NCBI RefSeq assembly: GCF_018728565.1
Contig: NZ_JACSOI010000001.1
Span: forward strand, 1,286,760 to 1,350,759
Direction of reading: 5' to 3'
Origin: Zobellia russellii
Lineage (GTDB): Bacteria; Bacteroidota; Bacteroidia; Flavobacteriales; Flavobacteriaceae
DNA length: 64,000 nt
The position numbers were made by a program, and so were the translations under genes. The notes under the pieces were generated by a model. It saw only the letters and a list, made by a program, of their open reading frames with translations. It was not told where the DNA came from and ran no database searches. Of the stretch, positions 1 through 10,190 are shown in pieces. Position 1 is the first letter of the stretch. Every line of letters begins with the position of its first letter.

Positions 1-608
1 GAAAGGCCAAGGTAAAGGAAGATTTGGAATTTTATTCCGTAATGCGCTCCGTTCGTGCTATTGAACATTGCGATGTTTGCTTGTTAATGTTTGATGCCAC
101 ACGTGGTTTTGATGGTCAGGTGGAAAATATTTTCTGGTTGGCACAACGAAATAACAAAGGTATTGTGGTCTTAGTGAATAAATGGGATTTGGTGGAGGAT
201 AAGGAAACCAATACCATGAAGGAATATACCCAGCGTATTAAACAGGCCATGGAACCTTTTGTAGATGTGCCGATTATCTTTATTTCGGCATTGACCAAGC
301 AACGTATTTATAAGGCTATTGAGACGGCCGTAGATGTGTATAAAAATCGTTCCAAAAAAATTAAGACACGTCAGCTTAATGACGTATTGTTGCCTATAAT
401 TGAACGCACACCACCACCTGCTTACAAGGATAAGTATGTAAAAATCAAGTATATTACACAGTTGCCAACAAACTACCCTCAGTTTGCGTTCTTCTGTAAC
501 CTACCCCAATATGTTCGGGAACCTTACAAGCGCTTCTTGGAGAATAAATTGCGGGAAAACTTTGATTTTAACGGTGTTCCCATTACTATTTATATGAGAA
601 AGAAATAG
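1..608 (+). CDS. der: Ribosome biogenesis GTPase Der, C-terminal part (5' end outside window)
   Basis: Der (EngA) is a tandem-GTPase that binds the 50S subunit during its assembly. The reading frame is open from base 3, so only the end of the second G domain and the KH-like domain are present. Visible are the [15 protein letters not shown] switch-II region, the NKWD G4 motif (about 50 residues in), the ISAL G5 motif, and a C-terminal KH-like domain rich in Lys/Arg ending in YMRKK. The first in-frame start-like codon (TTG at 24) is internal and not the real start. It is followed by a clear hairpin terminator. Identification is secure from motif order; only the truncation by the window edge is unusual. 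Confidence 0.95.
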   Translation, partial: KAKVKEDLEFYSVMRSVRAIEHCDVCLLMFDATRGFDGQVENIFWLAQRNNKGIVVLVNKWDLVEDKETNTMKEYTQRIKQAMEPFVDVPIIFISALTKQRIYKAIETAVDVYKNRSKKIKTRQLNDVLLPIIERTPPPAYKDKYVKIKYITQLPTNYPQFAFFCNLPQYVREPYKRFLENKLRENFDFNGVPITIYMRKK

Positions 609-646
609 GGATAGACATTTAATTATCCTCTTTTAGAGACTTATAT

Positions 647-693
647 AATCCCCATAAACAATTTGGTTGGTCTAAATGGTTTATGGGGATTTT
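647..693. terminator. Hairpin terminator after der
   Basis: A perfect 13-bp inverted repeat (AATCCCCATAAAC at 647-659, GTTTATGGGGATT at 679-691) with a 19-base loop ends in a short T run. It lies 39 bases after the der stop and ahead of the convergent TPM gene. The rest of 609-833 shows no gene. Confidence 0.8.
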
Positions 694-833
694 GTATATA
701 GGGACTAAATATAGTTCCAGCTCAGATCTGTAAATTGATGAGGTGTTTGTTTAAACCAAAATATATCGGTTATTAACCCTCTTTCCATCATCAACTTCAG
801 GTAAAGTATGGGAATCGAGATAGAGCTAAAAGA

Positions 834-1643
834 TTACCATCCGCCTGAAGCACCACCGCCTCCGAAGCCACCACCTCCGAAACCGCCACCAAAGCCACCG
901 CCGGAACCTCCTCCAAAACCACCGCCTCCAAAGCTGCCGGAGCCTCCACTACGGCCCATGTTACTTAGAATGATAATGTCCCAAAGGTCTAAGCCTCTTC
1001 CGCGTTTGCCTCCGTTTCTGCCACCACCTCCTCGTTTGTTTCGGTTGGATAGAATGATAAGAATAATGAAGAAAATAATAAATGGTAAAAACTGTCCCAA
1101 AGGAAAGCCACCGCCATCGTCAAACGAACGCTCTTCTTCAAACTCCCCATTAAGAGCTTGAAAAATGGCATCAGATCCCGCGTTTAGGCCTCCGTAATAA
1201 TCGTTTTGTTTGAACTTGGGTAGAATGGCCTGGTCAATAATTCGGCGAGACAGGGCGTCCGTAAGCCTTGATTCTACGCCGTATCCTGTGTTAATGGCTA
1301 TTCTTCGGTCGTCTCTGGCCAAAAGTATCAATATACCATTGTCCTTTTTATCTTGGCCAATTCCCCATTTCTCGCCCCACTGAGCCCCAAGAAAATTGAT
1401 GTTCTCTCCTTCCGTAGAGCTAATAATGGCAACAACTATTTGTGTAGACGTACTGTCCGAATAACGAATTAATTTCTGCTCTAGCGCCTGTTTTTGACCA
1501 CTACTCAATAGATTTATGTAGTCGTAAACACTGGTCTGTAACTTAGGCATGTCCGGAATTTGAAATTGAGCCGTGACCAGACTATAGCAACAGAGTAAAA
1601 TGATGAGTAGACTACCCCTTAGATACTTCATTGCTGAGTTCAT
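834..1643 (-). CDS. TPM-domain membrane protein with Gly-rich tail (YgcG family)
   Basis: A 269-residue protein with an N-terminal signal peptide ending near LVTAQ, a TPM (Psb32/YgcG-type) domain over about residues 35-160, a transmembrane segment near 180-197 (FLPFIIFFIILIIL), and a C-terminal tail made almost only of Gly, Phe and Ser and ending GGW. This is the standard architecture of the family; the molecular role is not well established, though TPM domains have been linked to phosphatase-like folds and photosystem or membrane-protein maintenance. The start may instead be the Met five codons later (1631, MKYLRG), which is the better signal-peptide start. It overlaps the upstream TPM gene by 20-32 bases and sits in a LemA-TPM-TPM operon. 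The long proline-rich reading frame on the opposite strand is a shadow of the Gly repeat. Confidence 0.88.
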   Translation of the reverse strand: MNSAMKYLRGSLLIILLCCYSLVTAQFQIPDMPKLQTSVYDYINLLSSGQKQALEQKLIRYSDSTSTQIVVAIISSTEGENINFLGAQWGEKWGIGQDKKDNGILILLARDDRRIAINTGYGVESRLTDALSRRIIDQAILPKFKQNDYYGGLNAGSDAIFQALNGEFEEERSFDDGGGFPLGQFLPFIIFFIILIILSNRNKRGGGGRNGGKRGRGLDLWDIIILSNMGRSGGSGSFGGGGFGGGSGGGFGGGFGGGGFGGGGASGGW

Positions 1644-2049
1644 TTTTATCGCCGCGCTGCCAAGGAAAATGGGCTTGGAGTTCTTTGCCGGCTTTTAAGA
1701 TACCATCTATGATACCTTGCTTAAAGTTTCCTTTTTTAAATTGGTCTTGAATAACATCTTTGGTAGTATTCCAGAAATTTTCCGGTACCACCTTATGAAT
1801 GCCGCTATCTCCGTAAATAGAGAATTTTCTATCGTTTACGGCAACGTATATCAAAACTCCGTTGGCTTCTTTGGTATTGTCCATTTTTAAAAGTAGAAAC
1901 ACTTCTTTGGCCCTATCCATTGGGTCTAGCCGCGTATGGGGTTCAATATGTACCCTGATTTCGCCAGAAGTGTCTTTTTCGGCTTTTATTATGGCCTCAA
2001 CAATTTCTTGCTCTTCCTCTGCGGTTAAAAATGCTTCTACTCTGGACAT
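1612..2049 (-). CDS. TPM-domain cytoplasmic protein
   Basis: A 145-residue TPM-domain protein without a signal peptide or membrane segment. It contains the family pattern SGEIRVHIEPHT early on and GVLIYVAVNDRKFSIYGD in the middle, matching the second half of TPM domains. It is encoded 3 bases after lemA and overlaps the start of the membrane-anchored TPM protein, so the three are probably cotranscribed and translationally coupled. The pairing of LemA with one short and one Gly-tailed TPM protein is common in Bacteroidota; the joint function is unknown. Confidence 0.87.
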   Translation of the reverse strand: MSRVEAFLTAEEEQEIVEAIIKAEKDTSGEIRVHIEPHTRLDPMDRAKEVFLLLKMDNTKEANGVLIYVAVNDRKFSIYGDSGIHKVVPENFWNTTKDVIQDQFKKGNFKQGIIDGILKAGKELQAHFPWQRGDKNELSNEVSKG

Positions 2050-2052
2050 ATC

Positions 2053-2652
2053 TTAATTGAAGTCGAATTCTACGTCCGGTGCATTTTCAGAACCAGCATC
2101 TGCTTTGTACCGAGCCATATCTTCAAACCCGAAAATGCCTGCCAAGAATGACCCTGGAAATTTAGAAATGTGTATATCGTAAAGGTTTACGGTCTCATTA
2201 AACTTGTTTCGTTCAACGTTTATACGGTTTTCAGTACCTTCTAACTGTGCTTGTAGTTCAAGAAAGTTTTGGTTTGCCTTGAGCTCTGGGTAGCGCTCTA
2301 CAACTACCATTAATTTACTAAGTGCACCTGTAAGTCCGCTTTGTGCTTGTTGAAAAGCGGCCATTTTTTCTGGTGTTAGGTTATTGGCATCAATAGAGGT
2401 TGAGGTAGCTTTGGCCCTTGCTTCAATTACATCTTTTAAAGTGCCACGTTCAAAATCTGCGGCGCCCTGTACGGTTTTTACCAAGTTTCCTATGAGGTCG
2501 TTTCTACGTTGGTAGGCACTTTCAACATTAGACCAAGCTGTTTTGGCATTGGCTTCTAGTTCTACTGCGGTATTGTTAAAGCCTACGGCCCAATTATAAA
2601 GACCAAAAGCAATGACTCCTAGTACTATAAGAACAATTAATCCTTTTTTCAT
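2053..2652 (-). CDS. lemA: LemA family protein
   Basis: A 199-residue protein with one N-terminal transmembrane helix (residues about 4-20) followed by a long alpha-helical domain. Family landmarks are NNTAVELEANAKTAWSNVES, QRRNDLIGNLV and the YPELKANQNFLELQAQLEGTENRI region. LemA proteins are inner-membrane anchored with a helical bundle; some act in sensing or envelope processes but the general role is unclear. It is the first gene of the lemA-TPM-TPM block and lies 84 bases downstream of the MerR regulator on the same strand. Confidence 0.93.
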   Translation of the reverse strand: MKKGLIVLIVLGVIAFGLYNWAVGFNNTAVELEANAKTAWSNVESAYQRRNDLIGNLVKTVQGAADFERGTLKDVIEARAKATSTSIDANNLTPEKMAAFQQAQSGLTGALSKLMVVVERYPELKANQNFLELQAQLEGTENRINVERNKFNETVNLYDIHISKFPGSFLAGIFGFEDMARYKADAGSENAPDVEFDFN

Positions 2653-2735
2653 TTTAAAAATATTAGGTTATAGTTAATGTGTTGCTGTAAGCAAAAAGTG
2701 TATTTGGAATATTAGACCACAAAGTTGTGCAATTG

Positions 2736-3065
2736 TTACAACTGCTCTTTAATTTTGGTCAATTCGGCCTTAATTCGCTCTAATTTATCAATAATATCAA
2801 AGTTATTGAGCGTTTTTTGACGGTTTTCCTTTAAGTGGATTTTAGCGCCTTCCAAGGTAAAGCCACGCTCTTTTACCAAGTGGTAAATGAGCTTTAGATT
2901 GTCTATGTCCTGTGGGGTGAACTTACGGTTTCCCTTTGCATTCTTCTTGGGTTTGAGCGCATCAAATTCTTTCTCCCAAAAACGGATAAGGGAAGTGTTT
3001 ACACCAAAGGCCTTGGCGACTTCGCCAATACCGTAATACCTCTTTTCTGGAAGTTCTATTTGCAT
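2736..3065 (-). CDS. MerR-family transcriptional regulator
   Basis: A 109-residue protein with the MerR winged-helix motif at its N terminus: KRYYGIGEVAKAFGVNTSLIRFWEKEF, then KGNRKFTPQDIDNLKLI. The C-terminal part is a short predicted coiled coil (about 70-109) for dimerisation; there is no effector domain and no Cys cluster for metal sensing. The start codon overlaps the stop of the M23 peptidase by one base (TAATG), so the two are translationally coupled. The conserved linkage of a MerR-like protein and an M23 peptidase suggests an envelope-related role, but the target genes are not visible. Confidence 0.9.
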   Translation of the reverse strand: MQIELPEKRYYGIGEVAKAFGVNTSLIRFWEKEFDALKPKKNAKGNRKFTPQDIDNLKLIYHLVKERGFTLEGAKIHLKENRQKTLNNFDIIDKLERIKAELTKIKEQL

Positions 3066-4042
3066 TAATCCAAAGATTGATTTTCTTGTGCTGCGTATTT
3101 CAGCATATTCTCAAATTCTTCTGCGGTCAAACTACCATAGTAGAAGTTTATGGGGTTGATGCGTTCTTCATCTTTCCAGACTTCATAATGTAAATGGGGA
3201 GCTTCCGAACGGCCTGTATTTCCTACAAAACCAATAAGATCTCCGCGTTTTACTTTTTGACCTTTTTTTACATTGTACTCGCTCAAGTGCCCATAAAGCG
3301 TCTTGTAGCCATAGCCGTGGTCTATACGAATGTGCTTGCCGTAACCGGATGAACCGTTATCGGCACGAATGACCTTACCATCTCCAGGGGCGTAAATAGG
3401 AGTGCCTTTTGGAGCGGAAAAATCCATTCCCCTATGCAGTTTACGTGCTTTTGTAAACGGATCCGAACGCCAGCCAAAACCGGAAGCCATACGCTTTAGA
3501 CTTTCGTTGGTAACCGGCTGAATTGCCGGAATGGCCATTAGGAATTTTTCTTTTTCTTCGGCAAGTTTTGTGATTTCATCCAATGATTTGGATTGAATGG
3601 ACATCTGTTTCTTAATAATGTCAAGTCGTTTTGTAGTGGCAATTACCATTTCGGAATTATTAAAGCCTTCCAAAGATTTGTAACGGTTAACACCTCCAAA
3701 ACCGGCTCTTCGCTGTTCTTCCGGAATAGGGTTAGCCTCAAAGTACAAGCGGTAAATATTATTGTCGCGCTCTTCTATATTGGCCAAAACCTCTTCTATC
3801 TGGCCCATTTTTCTATTCAAAAGCTCAAATTGAAGCTCGTAATTTTTCACTTCACGTGCTAGCGAAAGTTCCCTTGGAGTATTGATCAGGTTGGTATTCA
3901 TTAAAAATACCAAACACATGAGTCCAAATAGAAATGACCCTACAAAAAACAGGGCAATATTACGATAGCGCCTAGATTTTTTAGGTTCTATCTTGCGATA
4001 TGAAAGTGTATCCGGATCGTAATAGTACTTTACCTTAGACAT
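3065..4042 (-). CDS. M23-family peptidoglycan endopeptidase, membrane anchored
   Basis: A 325-residue protein with a cytoplasmic Lys/Arg-rich N terminus, a transmembrane helix near residues 28-50, a long coiled coil (about 65-175) and a C-terminal M23 (LytM-like) domain. The domain has the zinc signature: HRGMDFSAPKGTPIYAPGDG (His and Asp ligands) and HLHYEV (catalytic and ligand His). It therefore likely cleaves peptide cross-bridges in the periplasm. The coiled coil plus M23 layout resembles EnvC/MepM-type regulators and hydrolases of cell division or elongation. It heads the operon with MerR, LemA and TPM genes; alaS is divergent upstream. Confidence 0.93.
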   Translation of the reverse strand: MSKVKYYYDPDTLSYRKIEPKKSRRYRNIALFFVGSFLFGLMCLVFLMNTNLINTPRELSLAREVKNYELQFELLNRKMGQIEEVLANIEERDNNIYRLYFEANPIPEEQRRAGFGGVNRYKSLEGFNNSEMVIATTKRLDIIKKQMSIQSKSLDEITKLAEEKEKFLMAIPAIQPVTNESLKRMASGFGWRSDPFTKARKLHRGMDFSAPKGTPIYAPGDGKVIRADNGSSGYGKHIRIDHGYGYKTLYGHLSEYNVKKGQKVKRGDLIGFVGNTGRSEAPHLHYEVWKDEERINPINFYYGSLTAEEFENMLKYAAQENQSLD

Positions 4043-4085
4043 GAATCTATTTTATCCTATTTTTGTGACGTTTTACTGGGATAAA

Positions 4086-4093
4086 CAAATATA
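4086..4093 (-). promoter_or_regulatory. Putative -7 promoter element (TATATTTG) for the M23 operon
   Basis: On the minus strand the sequence TATATTTG matches the Bacteroidota -7 consensus TAnnTTTG, 43 bases before the M23 start codon. I do not see a clear TTG -33 element at the expected distance, so this is a motif match only. Confidence 0.4.
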
Positions 4094-4143
4094 GAAATAC
4101 TTTCCTTTAAAACGTTAATTTTTGTAAAACCTTATAATTCTCT

Positions 4144-6759
4144 ATGACTTCCAAGGAAATCCGATCTCAATTCTTAAATTTTTATAAAGAAAAAGAGCAT
4201 AAAATAGTTCCATCTGCCCCTATGGTCATTAAAGATGACCCCACGCTAATGTTCACAAATGCGGGTATGAACCAGTTTAAGGAGTTCTTTTTAGGGAATA
4301 GTATTGCCAAGAATCCTAGGGTCGTAGACACCCAAAAGTGTTTGCGGGTAAGTGGTAAGCATAATGATTTAGAGGAAGTGGGCAAGGACACTTACCACCA
4401 TACCATGTTTGAAATGTTGGGCAATTGGAGTTTTGGCGATTATTTTAAGGAAGAAGCGATTTCTTGGGCATGGGAGCTGCTCACGGAAGTTTTGAAAATT
4501 GATAAGGATTGTTTGTATGTTTCAGTTTTTGAAGGAAGTAAAGATGCCGATAATTTGGCGTTAGATACCGAAGCTTATGATCTATGGAAAGCCATTGTGC
4601 CGGAAGACCGGATTATTCTAGGAAATAAGAAGGACAATTTTTGGGAAATGGGTGATCAGGGGCCTTGTGGCCCTTGTTCCGAGATTCATGTGGATATTCG
4701 CTCTGCGGAAGAAAAAGCAAAGGTTTCAGGAGCCTCTTTGGTAAATGCCGATCACCCACAGGTAGTTGAAATATGGAACTTGGTTTTCATGCAATACAAC
4801 CGTAAGGCAGACGGTACTTTGGAGCCGTTGCCGGCAAAACATGTAGATACGGGAATGGGGTTTGAGCGTCTGTGCATGGTGCTTCAAGGTGTGCAATCCA
4901 ATTACGATACAGATGTTTTTAAACCTATTATTCGTGAAATTGAGACCATAACCAATAGCAAGTATGGTAAAGATGAAGAGACGGATATTGCTATTCGTGT
5001 AATTGCGGATCACATTCGTGCGGTGTCTTTTTCCATTGCAGACGGGCAGTTACCAAGTAATACGGGAGCCGGATATGTAATCCGCCGTATTTTAAGACGT
5101 GCCGTGCGTTACGGTTTTACGTTTTTGAATACCAAAGAGCCCTTTATGTACCGTTTGGTAAGTGTGCTTACGGAGAATATGGGGGAAGCTTTTCCTGAGT
5201 TGAAGGAACAGCGTCAATTGATAGAAAACGTTATAAAGGAGGAAGAACATTCATTCTTGAAAACCTTGGAACAAGGGTTGGTTCTTTTAGATCAAGTAAT
5301 TGCAAATGTAAAGGGTAAGGAAGTAGATGGAAGAAAAGCTTTTGAACTGTACGATACTTACGGATTTCCTATAGATTTAACCGCACTGATTCTTTCTGAA
5401 AAAGGATTGAGTTTGGATGAAAAAGGTTTTGAGGCGGCTATGCAAGAGCAAAAGAACCGTTCAAAATCGGCTTCGGAGATTTCTAAGGATGACTGGGAAG
5501 TGCTTTCAGGAGATTTGGAGCAGGAGTTTGTTGGGTATGATGTGCTCGAGGCCAATGTAAAATTGGTGAAGTACAGAAAAGTAACTTCCAAAAAGGCCGG
5601 TGAGCAGTATCAATTGGTTTTTAACCTAACTCCTTTTTATCCTGAAGGAGGTGGACAAGTAGGGGACAAGGGCTATTTGGAGATGCCCAATGGCGATGTA
5701 GTCTACATTCTGGATACCAAAAAGGAGAACAACGAAATTATCCATTTTACTAAAAATCTTCCGTCAGATACAAGCGGAACATTTAAAGCAGTAGTGGACA
5801 GGAAACAGCGCGAACGTACGCAAGCAAACCATACGGCTACGCACTTATTGCACCAGGCTTTACGCGAAATATTGGGCACGCATGTAGAGCAGAAAGGTTC
5901 TGCTGTACACTCCAAGTATTTACGGTTTGATTTTTCTCACTTTTCAAAAGTAACACCAGAGGAACTACGCGAGGTAGAAAACTTCGTAAATGCACGTATA
6001 GATGGTCAGTTGCCTTTTGTGGAGCAAAGAAACATACCAATGGAAGACGCCTTGAAAGAAGGGGCTATGGCCCTTTTTGGAGAGAAGTATGGTGATGCTG
6101 TGCGAACGGTGCGTTTTGGTCAGTCTATAGAATTGTGTGGAGGTACCCATGTTAAGAATACGAGTGAAATATGGCACTTCAAAATTAAGTCGGAGGGAGC
6201 AGTGGCTTCGGGAATACGCCGAATTGAAGCGATTACCTCTGATGCCGTAAAGGATTTTTATGCTGATAATGATAGGGTCCTTGTGGATATAAAGTCCTTG
6301 CTGAACAATGCCCAAGACCCGGTGAAAGCTGTCTCAAACTTACAAGATGAAAATGCCAAATTGAAAAAAGAGGTAGAGGCCTTATTGAAGGATAAAGCAA
6401 AAAACCTAAAAGGCGATTTAAAAAACGAACTGGAAGATGTGAACGGGGTTCAGTTTTTGGCCAAGAAGATTGACTTGGATGCCGCAGGAATAAAAGACCT
6501 TTCTTTTGAAATGGGTCAGAACCAAGATAATCTATTCCTTCTTTTTGGAACGGAGCAAAACGGAAAAGCATTATTGTCTTGTTACATTTCTAAAGAACTA
6601 GTGACTTCAAAGGATTTGAATGCGGGAACCATTGTTAGGGAATTGGGGAAATTCATTCAAGGTGGTGGCGGTGGCCAGCCTTTCTTTGCTACCGCAGGAG
6701 GCAAGAAACCCGAAGGAATTGATGAGGCATTGGCCAAGTCAAAAGAGTATTTAAAGTAA
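4144..6759 (+). CDS. alaS: Alanine--tRNA ligase
   Basis: An 871-residue class II aminoacyl-tRNA synthetase, close to the usual bacterial length. Seen in order are the catalytic core ([15 protein letters not shown]; the motif 2 region), the tRNA-recognition domain with [19 protein letters not shown], the editing domain with [11 protein letters not shown] and CGGTHV (zinc/editing residues), and a C-terminal C-Ala domain with the GGGGGQP loop. It charges tRNA-Ala and clears mischarged Ser and Gly. The gene stands alone, divergent from the M23 operon, and ends in a hairpin terminator. Confidence 0.98.
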   Translation: MTSKEIRSQFLNFYKEKEHKIVPSAPMVIKDDPTLMFTNAGMNQFKEFFLGNSIAKNPRVVDTQKCLRVSGKHNDLEEVGKDTYHHTMFEMLGNWSFGDYFKEEAISWAWELLTEVLKIDKDCLYVSVFEGSKDADNLALDTEAYDLWKAIVPEDRIILGNKKDNFWEMGDQGPCGPCSEIHVDIRSAEEKAKVSGASLVNADHPQVVEIWNLVFMQYNRKADGTLEPLPAKHVDTGMGFERLCMVLQGVQSNYDTDVFKPIIREIETITNSKYGKDEETDIAIRVIADHIRAVSFSIADGQLPSNTGAGYVIRRILRRAVRYGFTFLNTKEPFMYRLVSVLTENMGEAFPELKEQRQLIENVIKEEEHSFLKTLEQGLVLLDQVIANVKGKEVDGRKAFELYDTYGFPIDLTALILSEKGLSLDEKGFEAAMQEQKNRSKSASEISKDDWEVLSGDLEQEFVGYDVLEANVKLVKYRKVTSKKAGEQYQLVFNLTPFYPEGGGQVGDKGYLEMPNGDVVYILDTKKENNEIIHFTKNLPSDTSGTFKAVVDRKQRERTQANHTATHLLHQALREILGTHVEQKGSAVHSKYLRFDFSHFSKVTPEELREVENFVNARIDGQLPFVEQRNIPMEDALKEGAMALFGEKYGDAVRTVRFGQSIELCGGTHVKNTSEIWHFKIKSEGAVASGIRRIEAITSDAVKDFYADNDRVLVDIKSLLNNAQDPVKAVSNLQDENAKLKKEVEALLKDKAKNLKGDLKNELEDVNGVQFLAKKIDLDAAGIKDLSFEMGQNQDNLFLLFGTEQNGKALLSCYISKELVTSKDLNAGTIVRELGKFIQGGGGGQPFFATAGGKKPEGIDEALAKSKEYLK

Positions 6760-6768
6760 CATACTAGA

Positions 6769-6798
6769 AAGCCTCGCTAATTATGGTGGGGCTTTTTT
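6769..6798 (+). terminator. alaS terminator
   Basis: Arms AAGCCTC (6769-6775) and GGGGCTT (6788-6794) pair over 7 bp with one G-U, followed by a T6 run. It starts 10 bases after the alaS stop codon. Confidence 0.85.
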
Positions 6799-6926
6799 CT
6801 TTTGGGGTAGACTTGACTAATCTTCAAAGGAATCATAATTCACGGTCCATTGTTGATGAAGAGGAATGTGTTCTATGGGTTTAGAAAATATTAGATAAAT
6901 AAGGGTAAAATTCTTCTGGGTTATTT

Positions 6927-9900
6927 TTAAGACTTGATAGGTGGCTGACCGTTGTCTTTTGCTTTTTGTACTGCTATTTCTGCTTTTGGCAAAGTTAACT
7001 TAAAGGTGGTTCCTTTTCCAACGCCGTCAGACTCGGCAATTATGGTTCCCCCATGCGAGACCGCAATTTTCTGGACCATATAGAGTCCTAAGCCTGTGCC
7101 TTCTGTATTCTTGTGAAAGCGTTCAAATGGTGTAAATAGGTTTTGTAAGGCATGCTCGTTCATTCCTAATCCATTATCACGTACTAAGAAGCTGTTTGTG
7201 TCACCATTATCAATATAATCTATAGCTATTGTTGGATTTTTTTGGTCACCCATATATTTGATAGAGTTGTCCAGGAAGTTGCAAAAAATCTGGGTTATCC
7301 TTTTGTGGTCACCATAAATTTGGGGTAAATCGTTCGCAATAATAAGTTCAACTTTTTCTTTGTCTAGTTTTCCTTTGATCAAATCTTTGGATAAACTCAA
7401 TATATCATTGGTGTTCAACAGTTCGTTTTTATTTTCGACTTTACCCAATTCCGCAATTTTGGTAATATCCGAAATCAATGCGCTCATATTATCGCAGGAA
7501 ATATCTATTAAGTTTAGATATTCTTCTACCGTCTCAAAATCTGCAGTCTCAATAGACATGGACATAAGGCCGGCAATTCCTTTAATATTGTTAAGCGGAC
7601 TTTTTAGGTCATGGGAGACGGCAAAGGTAAATTGTTGAATCTCTTTGTTCTTAGATTTTAAGCTATTTGCGGCTTCCTCTAGTTTGTTTTTTTGAAGCCT
7701 TAATTCTTGGGTACGTTCCGCTACTTTTTGAACCAATACTTTTTGATTTTTCCGGAAATTTCGGACTTTGAGGTAATAGGCTAGATATAGCAATAGTAGA
7801 ATCAATACGACCAATAACAATCGGAACCACCACATTTGCCAATAGGGTGGGGTAATAGTCAGATGTAGCTTTAATTCATTGTCTACCCAAACACCATCAG
7901 AATTGGTAGATTTCATTCGTAACGTATATTCTCCCGGGTTGAGGTTGGTATATGTGGCACTGGGATTGTTTCCTACATAATTCCAATCTTTCTCAAACCC
8001 CTCTAAATAAAAGGCATAGTCAACACTTTCTGGGTGTCTCATGGTAAGCGCCTTAAAATCAATATTTATTACGGATTGATCATGGTTGAGGATAAGGGAG
8101 TCAACTTGGCTAATATCCTTCTCTAAAACTCCAAATTCATCATTGGGCAGAACTGATTTATTGAAAATTTTAAGGTCTGAAATAAACAGGGCGAGTTTAT
8201 CTTTTCGCTTAATAACATCCTTGGCCGTAAAAATGTTAAACCCATTTACGCCTCCAAAAATATATTCTCCTTTACTGGTAACCAACGAGGCGTTAGGGTT
8301 GAATTGGTTGGCCTGCAGACCATCAACTACCCCATATTCCATTGTTTTTTCGTTACCCGTATGGTATCTAATAATACCTTCCTCCGTACTTAACCACAGA
8401 TGTTTATTCTTATCATCTATAATTTCTTTAATAGCATCATTTTTAAGTCCGTTTGATTTGTTGATTATCTCAAAAGAATCCTTTTCAGGTACGTATTTGT
8501 TAAGTCCTCCTTGGGTACCGACCCAAATGGTATTTTCGGTATCCTGTATGATAGAGTTGACAAAATTGTTGCTTAACGAATTTTTAATGTGATAATGGGT
8601 GCTTGTCCAAGTACCATTGTTTTCTGATAGTTTAAACAAGCCGGAGTTAAGAGTGCCTATCCAAATATTACCTTGGTTGTCTTCAAATATGGTGTTTAAC
8701 GAATTTATTTCCGTACCATCTACTTCAGAGGTCAGGGTAATGTCTTCATGTTCGTCTGTCTTAGGGTTAAAAACCTGTACACCCGTAAAATAATGGACAA
8801 TCCAAATACGACCACTTTTATCCTTTAAGAGGTTAACTACAATATTGGATTTCAAAAAGGAATTCTGGGTGTTTAATTCTTCGTACTTTTTACTTTTCGT
8901 ATCAAAGATGAGAATACCATTGGTCCAAGTGCCAACCCATAATTCGTTTGGTTTTGTCTGGAGCAATGAAAGCACTACATCACTGCCAAAATTTTCGCTT
9001 TTTATTGAGTAATCTTCAAACGTATTTAAACTTCTGTTCCAATAGTTTAGTCCACCACCATCCGTTCCTATCCATATATTACCTTTAGAATCTTCATTAA
9101 AACAATTTACCAGCTTGTTGCTTAAAGATTTGGGGTTTAGTGGGTCTGATGTAAAGTGTTTAAATTTAAATAGTTCTGGGTCATGGTAATTTAGGCCACT
9201 TCTATACGGGGCTACCCACATAATACCATTGCGAGTGTTTAGCAGTGCCCAAATGGAGTTGCCCGAAATGGAATTAGGTTTATAAACACTATGTTCTATA
9301 TGTTGGAGCTGTTCTAAATTTTTATTGTAGATGTAGAGGCCGTTGTTTTCTGTACCTATCCACAATTGGTCATTGCTGCTTTTGGTTAAGGAGCGGATAC
9401 AATAACCTGGGCTTACAACCTTTCTTTTGGTATGTATTTTTAAATTCTTATCTATCTGTAGTTCTACGAGAGATCCGTATAGGGTGCCCAGTAAATATTT
9501 GTTTTTATCTATGGTGGTAGCCGCAAAGATTTCATCTGTTTGCTGATGTCTGCTCTGGATTTCCATATCCTTGTTTATTACCAGAATATTGTAAGTAGTA
9601 ATAACCAACATATAATCGCTGGCCAAGGGCATTATTTGAAGAACTCTATCTATACGTTTGTTTTTTAGTTTTACATAGTCATTTGGAAGTTTAAGGTGTT
9701 TTATCGCTCCAGTTTCGGGTTGATACCTATATAGTCCGCTTTTTTCCGTGCCCAGCCATAAATAACCATGTAGTTTTGTTACCCCTTGAAACCTTTTGGA
9801 TTCTATTTCCTTTCCCTCTTTCTTAAATGGATATGGAACAACAAGATTTAAACTACGGTCGTATAAACTTAAGCCATCATTGGTGCTTATGAGTATATTT

Positions 9901-10190
9901 TCACCGTCCTCATATAAAGAAACTACATATTCGTGGGTAAGTCCCGTTACACTATCTAATGTTTTGTTGAATATTTCAAAATCCTTACCATCGTACCTGT
10001 TCAGTCCATTTCTGGTTCCGATCCATATAAAACCGTAACTATCTTCTAAAAAGACCGTAGCTGTACTATGTGATATTCCTTCTGTAATGTGTTGAAAATC
10101 AAAGGATGTTGTTTGTTGAGATCTAACCGTGTGTATGGAAAGAAAAAGAATAAAAAACGTAAAAATCTTACAACAATACTTTGAAAACAT
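6927..10190 (-). CDS. Sensor histidine kinase with two-component-regulator beta-propeller
   Basis: A 1087-residue membrane kinase. The N-terminal signal peptide (cut near HTVRSQ) is followed by about 12-14 Reg_prop-type propeller repeats (recurring DxxGxIWIGTxxGLN; about residues 25-680), a Y_Y_Y domain (FEKDWNYVGNNPSATYTNLNPG reads as its core, about 715-775), one transmembrane helix (about 785-808), a short coiled coil, HisKA with SHDLKSPLNN (phospho-acceptor His near 860) and HATPase_c with N box DNSIKYM, G1 DNGLGM and G2 GTGLGLYM. This is the sensor half of the hybrid two-component systems common in Bacteroidota, but the receiver and AraC output domains are absent, and no response regulator is encoded beside it. 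The propeller normally binds glycan fragments in the periplasm; the ligand here is unknown. Confidence 0.93.
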   Translation of the reverse strand: MFSKYCCKIFTFFILFLSIHTVRSQQTTSFDFQHITEGISHSTATVFLEDSYGFIWIGTRNGLNRYDGKDFEIFNKTLDSVTGLTHEYVVSLYEDGENILISTNDGLSLYDRSLNLVVPYPFKKEGKEIESKRFQGVTKLHGYLWLGTEKSGLYRYQPETGAIKHLKLPNDYVKLKNKRIDRVLQIMPLASDYMLVITTYNILVINKDMEIQSRHQQTDEIFAATTIDKNKYLLGTLYGSLVELQIDKNLKIHTKRKVVSPGYCIRSLTKSSNDQLWIGTENNGLYIYNKNLEQLQHIEHSVYKPNSISGNSIWALLNTRNGIMWVAPYRSGLNYHDPELFKFKHFTSDPLNPKSLSNKLVNCFNEDSKGNIWIGTDGGGLNYWNRSLNTFEDYSIKSENFGSDVVLSLLQTKPNELWVGTWTNGILIFDTKSKKYEELNTQNSFLKSNIVVNLLKDKSGRIWIVHYFTGVQVFNPKTDEHEDITLTSEVDGTEINSLNTIFEDNQGNIWIGTLNSGLFKLSENNGTWTSTHYHIKNSLSNNFVNSIIQDTENTIWVGTQGGLNKYVPEKDSFEIINKSNGLKNDAIKEIIDDKNKHLWLSTEEGIIRYHTGNEKTMEYGVVDGLQANQFNPNASLVTSKGEYIFGGVNGFNIFTAKDVIKRKDKLALFISDLKIFNKSVLPNDEFGVLEKDISQVDSLILNHDQSVINIDFKALTMRHPESVDYAFYLEGFEKDWNYVGNNPSATYTNLNPGEYTLRMKSTNSDGVWVDNELKLHLTITPPYWQMWWFRLLLVVLILLLLYLAYYLKVRNFRKNQKVLVQKVAERTQELRLQKNKLEEAANSLKSKNKEIQQFTFAVSHDLKSPLNNIKGIAGLMSMSIETADFETVEEYLNLIDISCDNMSALISDITKIAELGKVENKNELLNTNDILSLSKDLIKGKLDKEKVELIIANDLPQIYGDHKRITQIFCNFLDNSIKYMGDQKNPTIAIDYIDNGDTNSFLVRDNGLGMNEHALQNLFTPFERFHKNTEGTGLGLYMVQKIAVSHGGTIIAESDGVGKGTTFKLTLPKAEIAVQKAKDNGQPPIKS

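Noticed and set aside
808..1161. Proline-rich open frame on the plus strand
   Set aside because: It is the antisense shadow of the Gly-rich tail of the TPM protein and has no homology, start signal or signal peptide.
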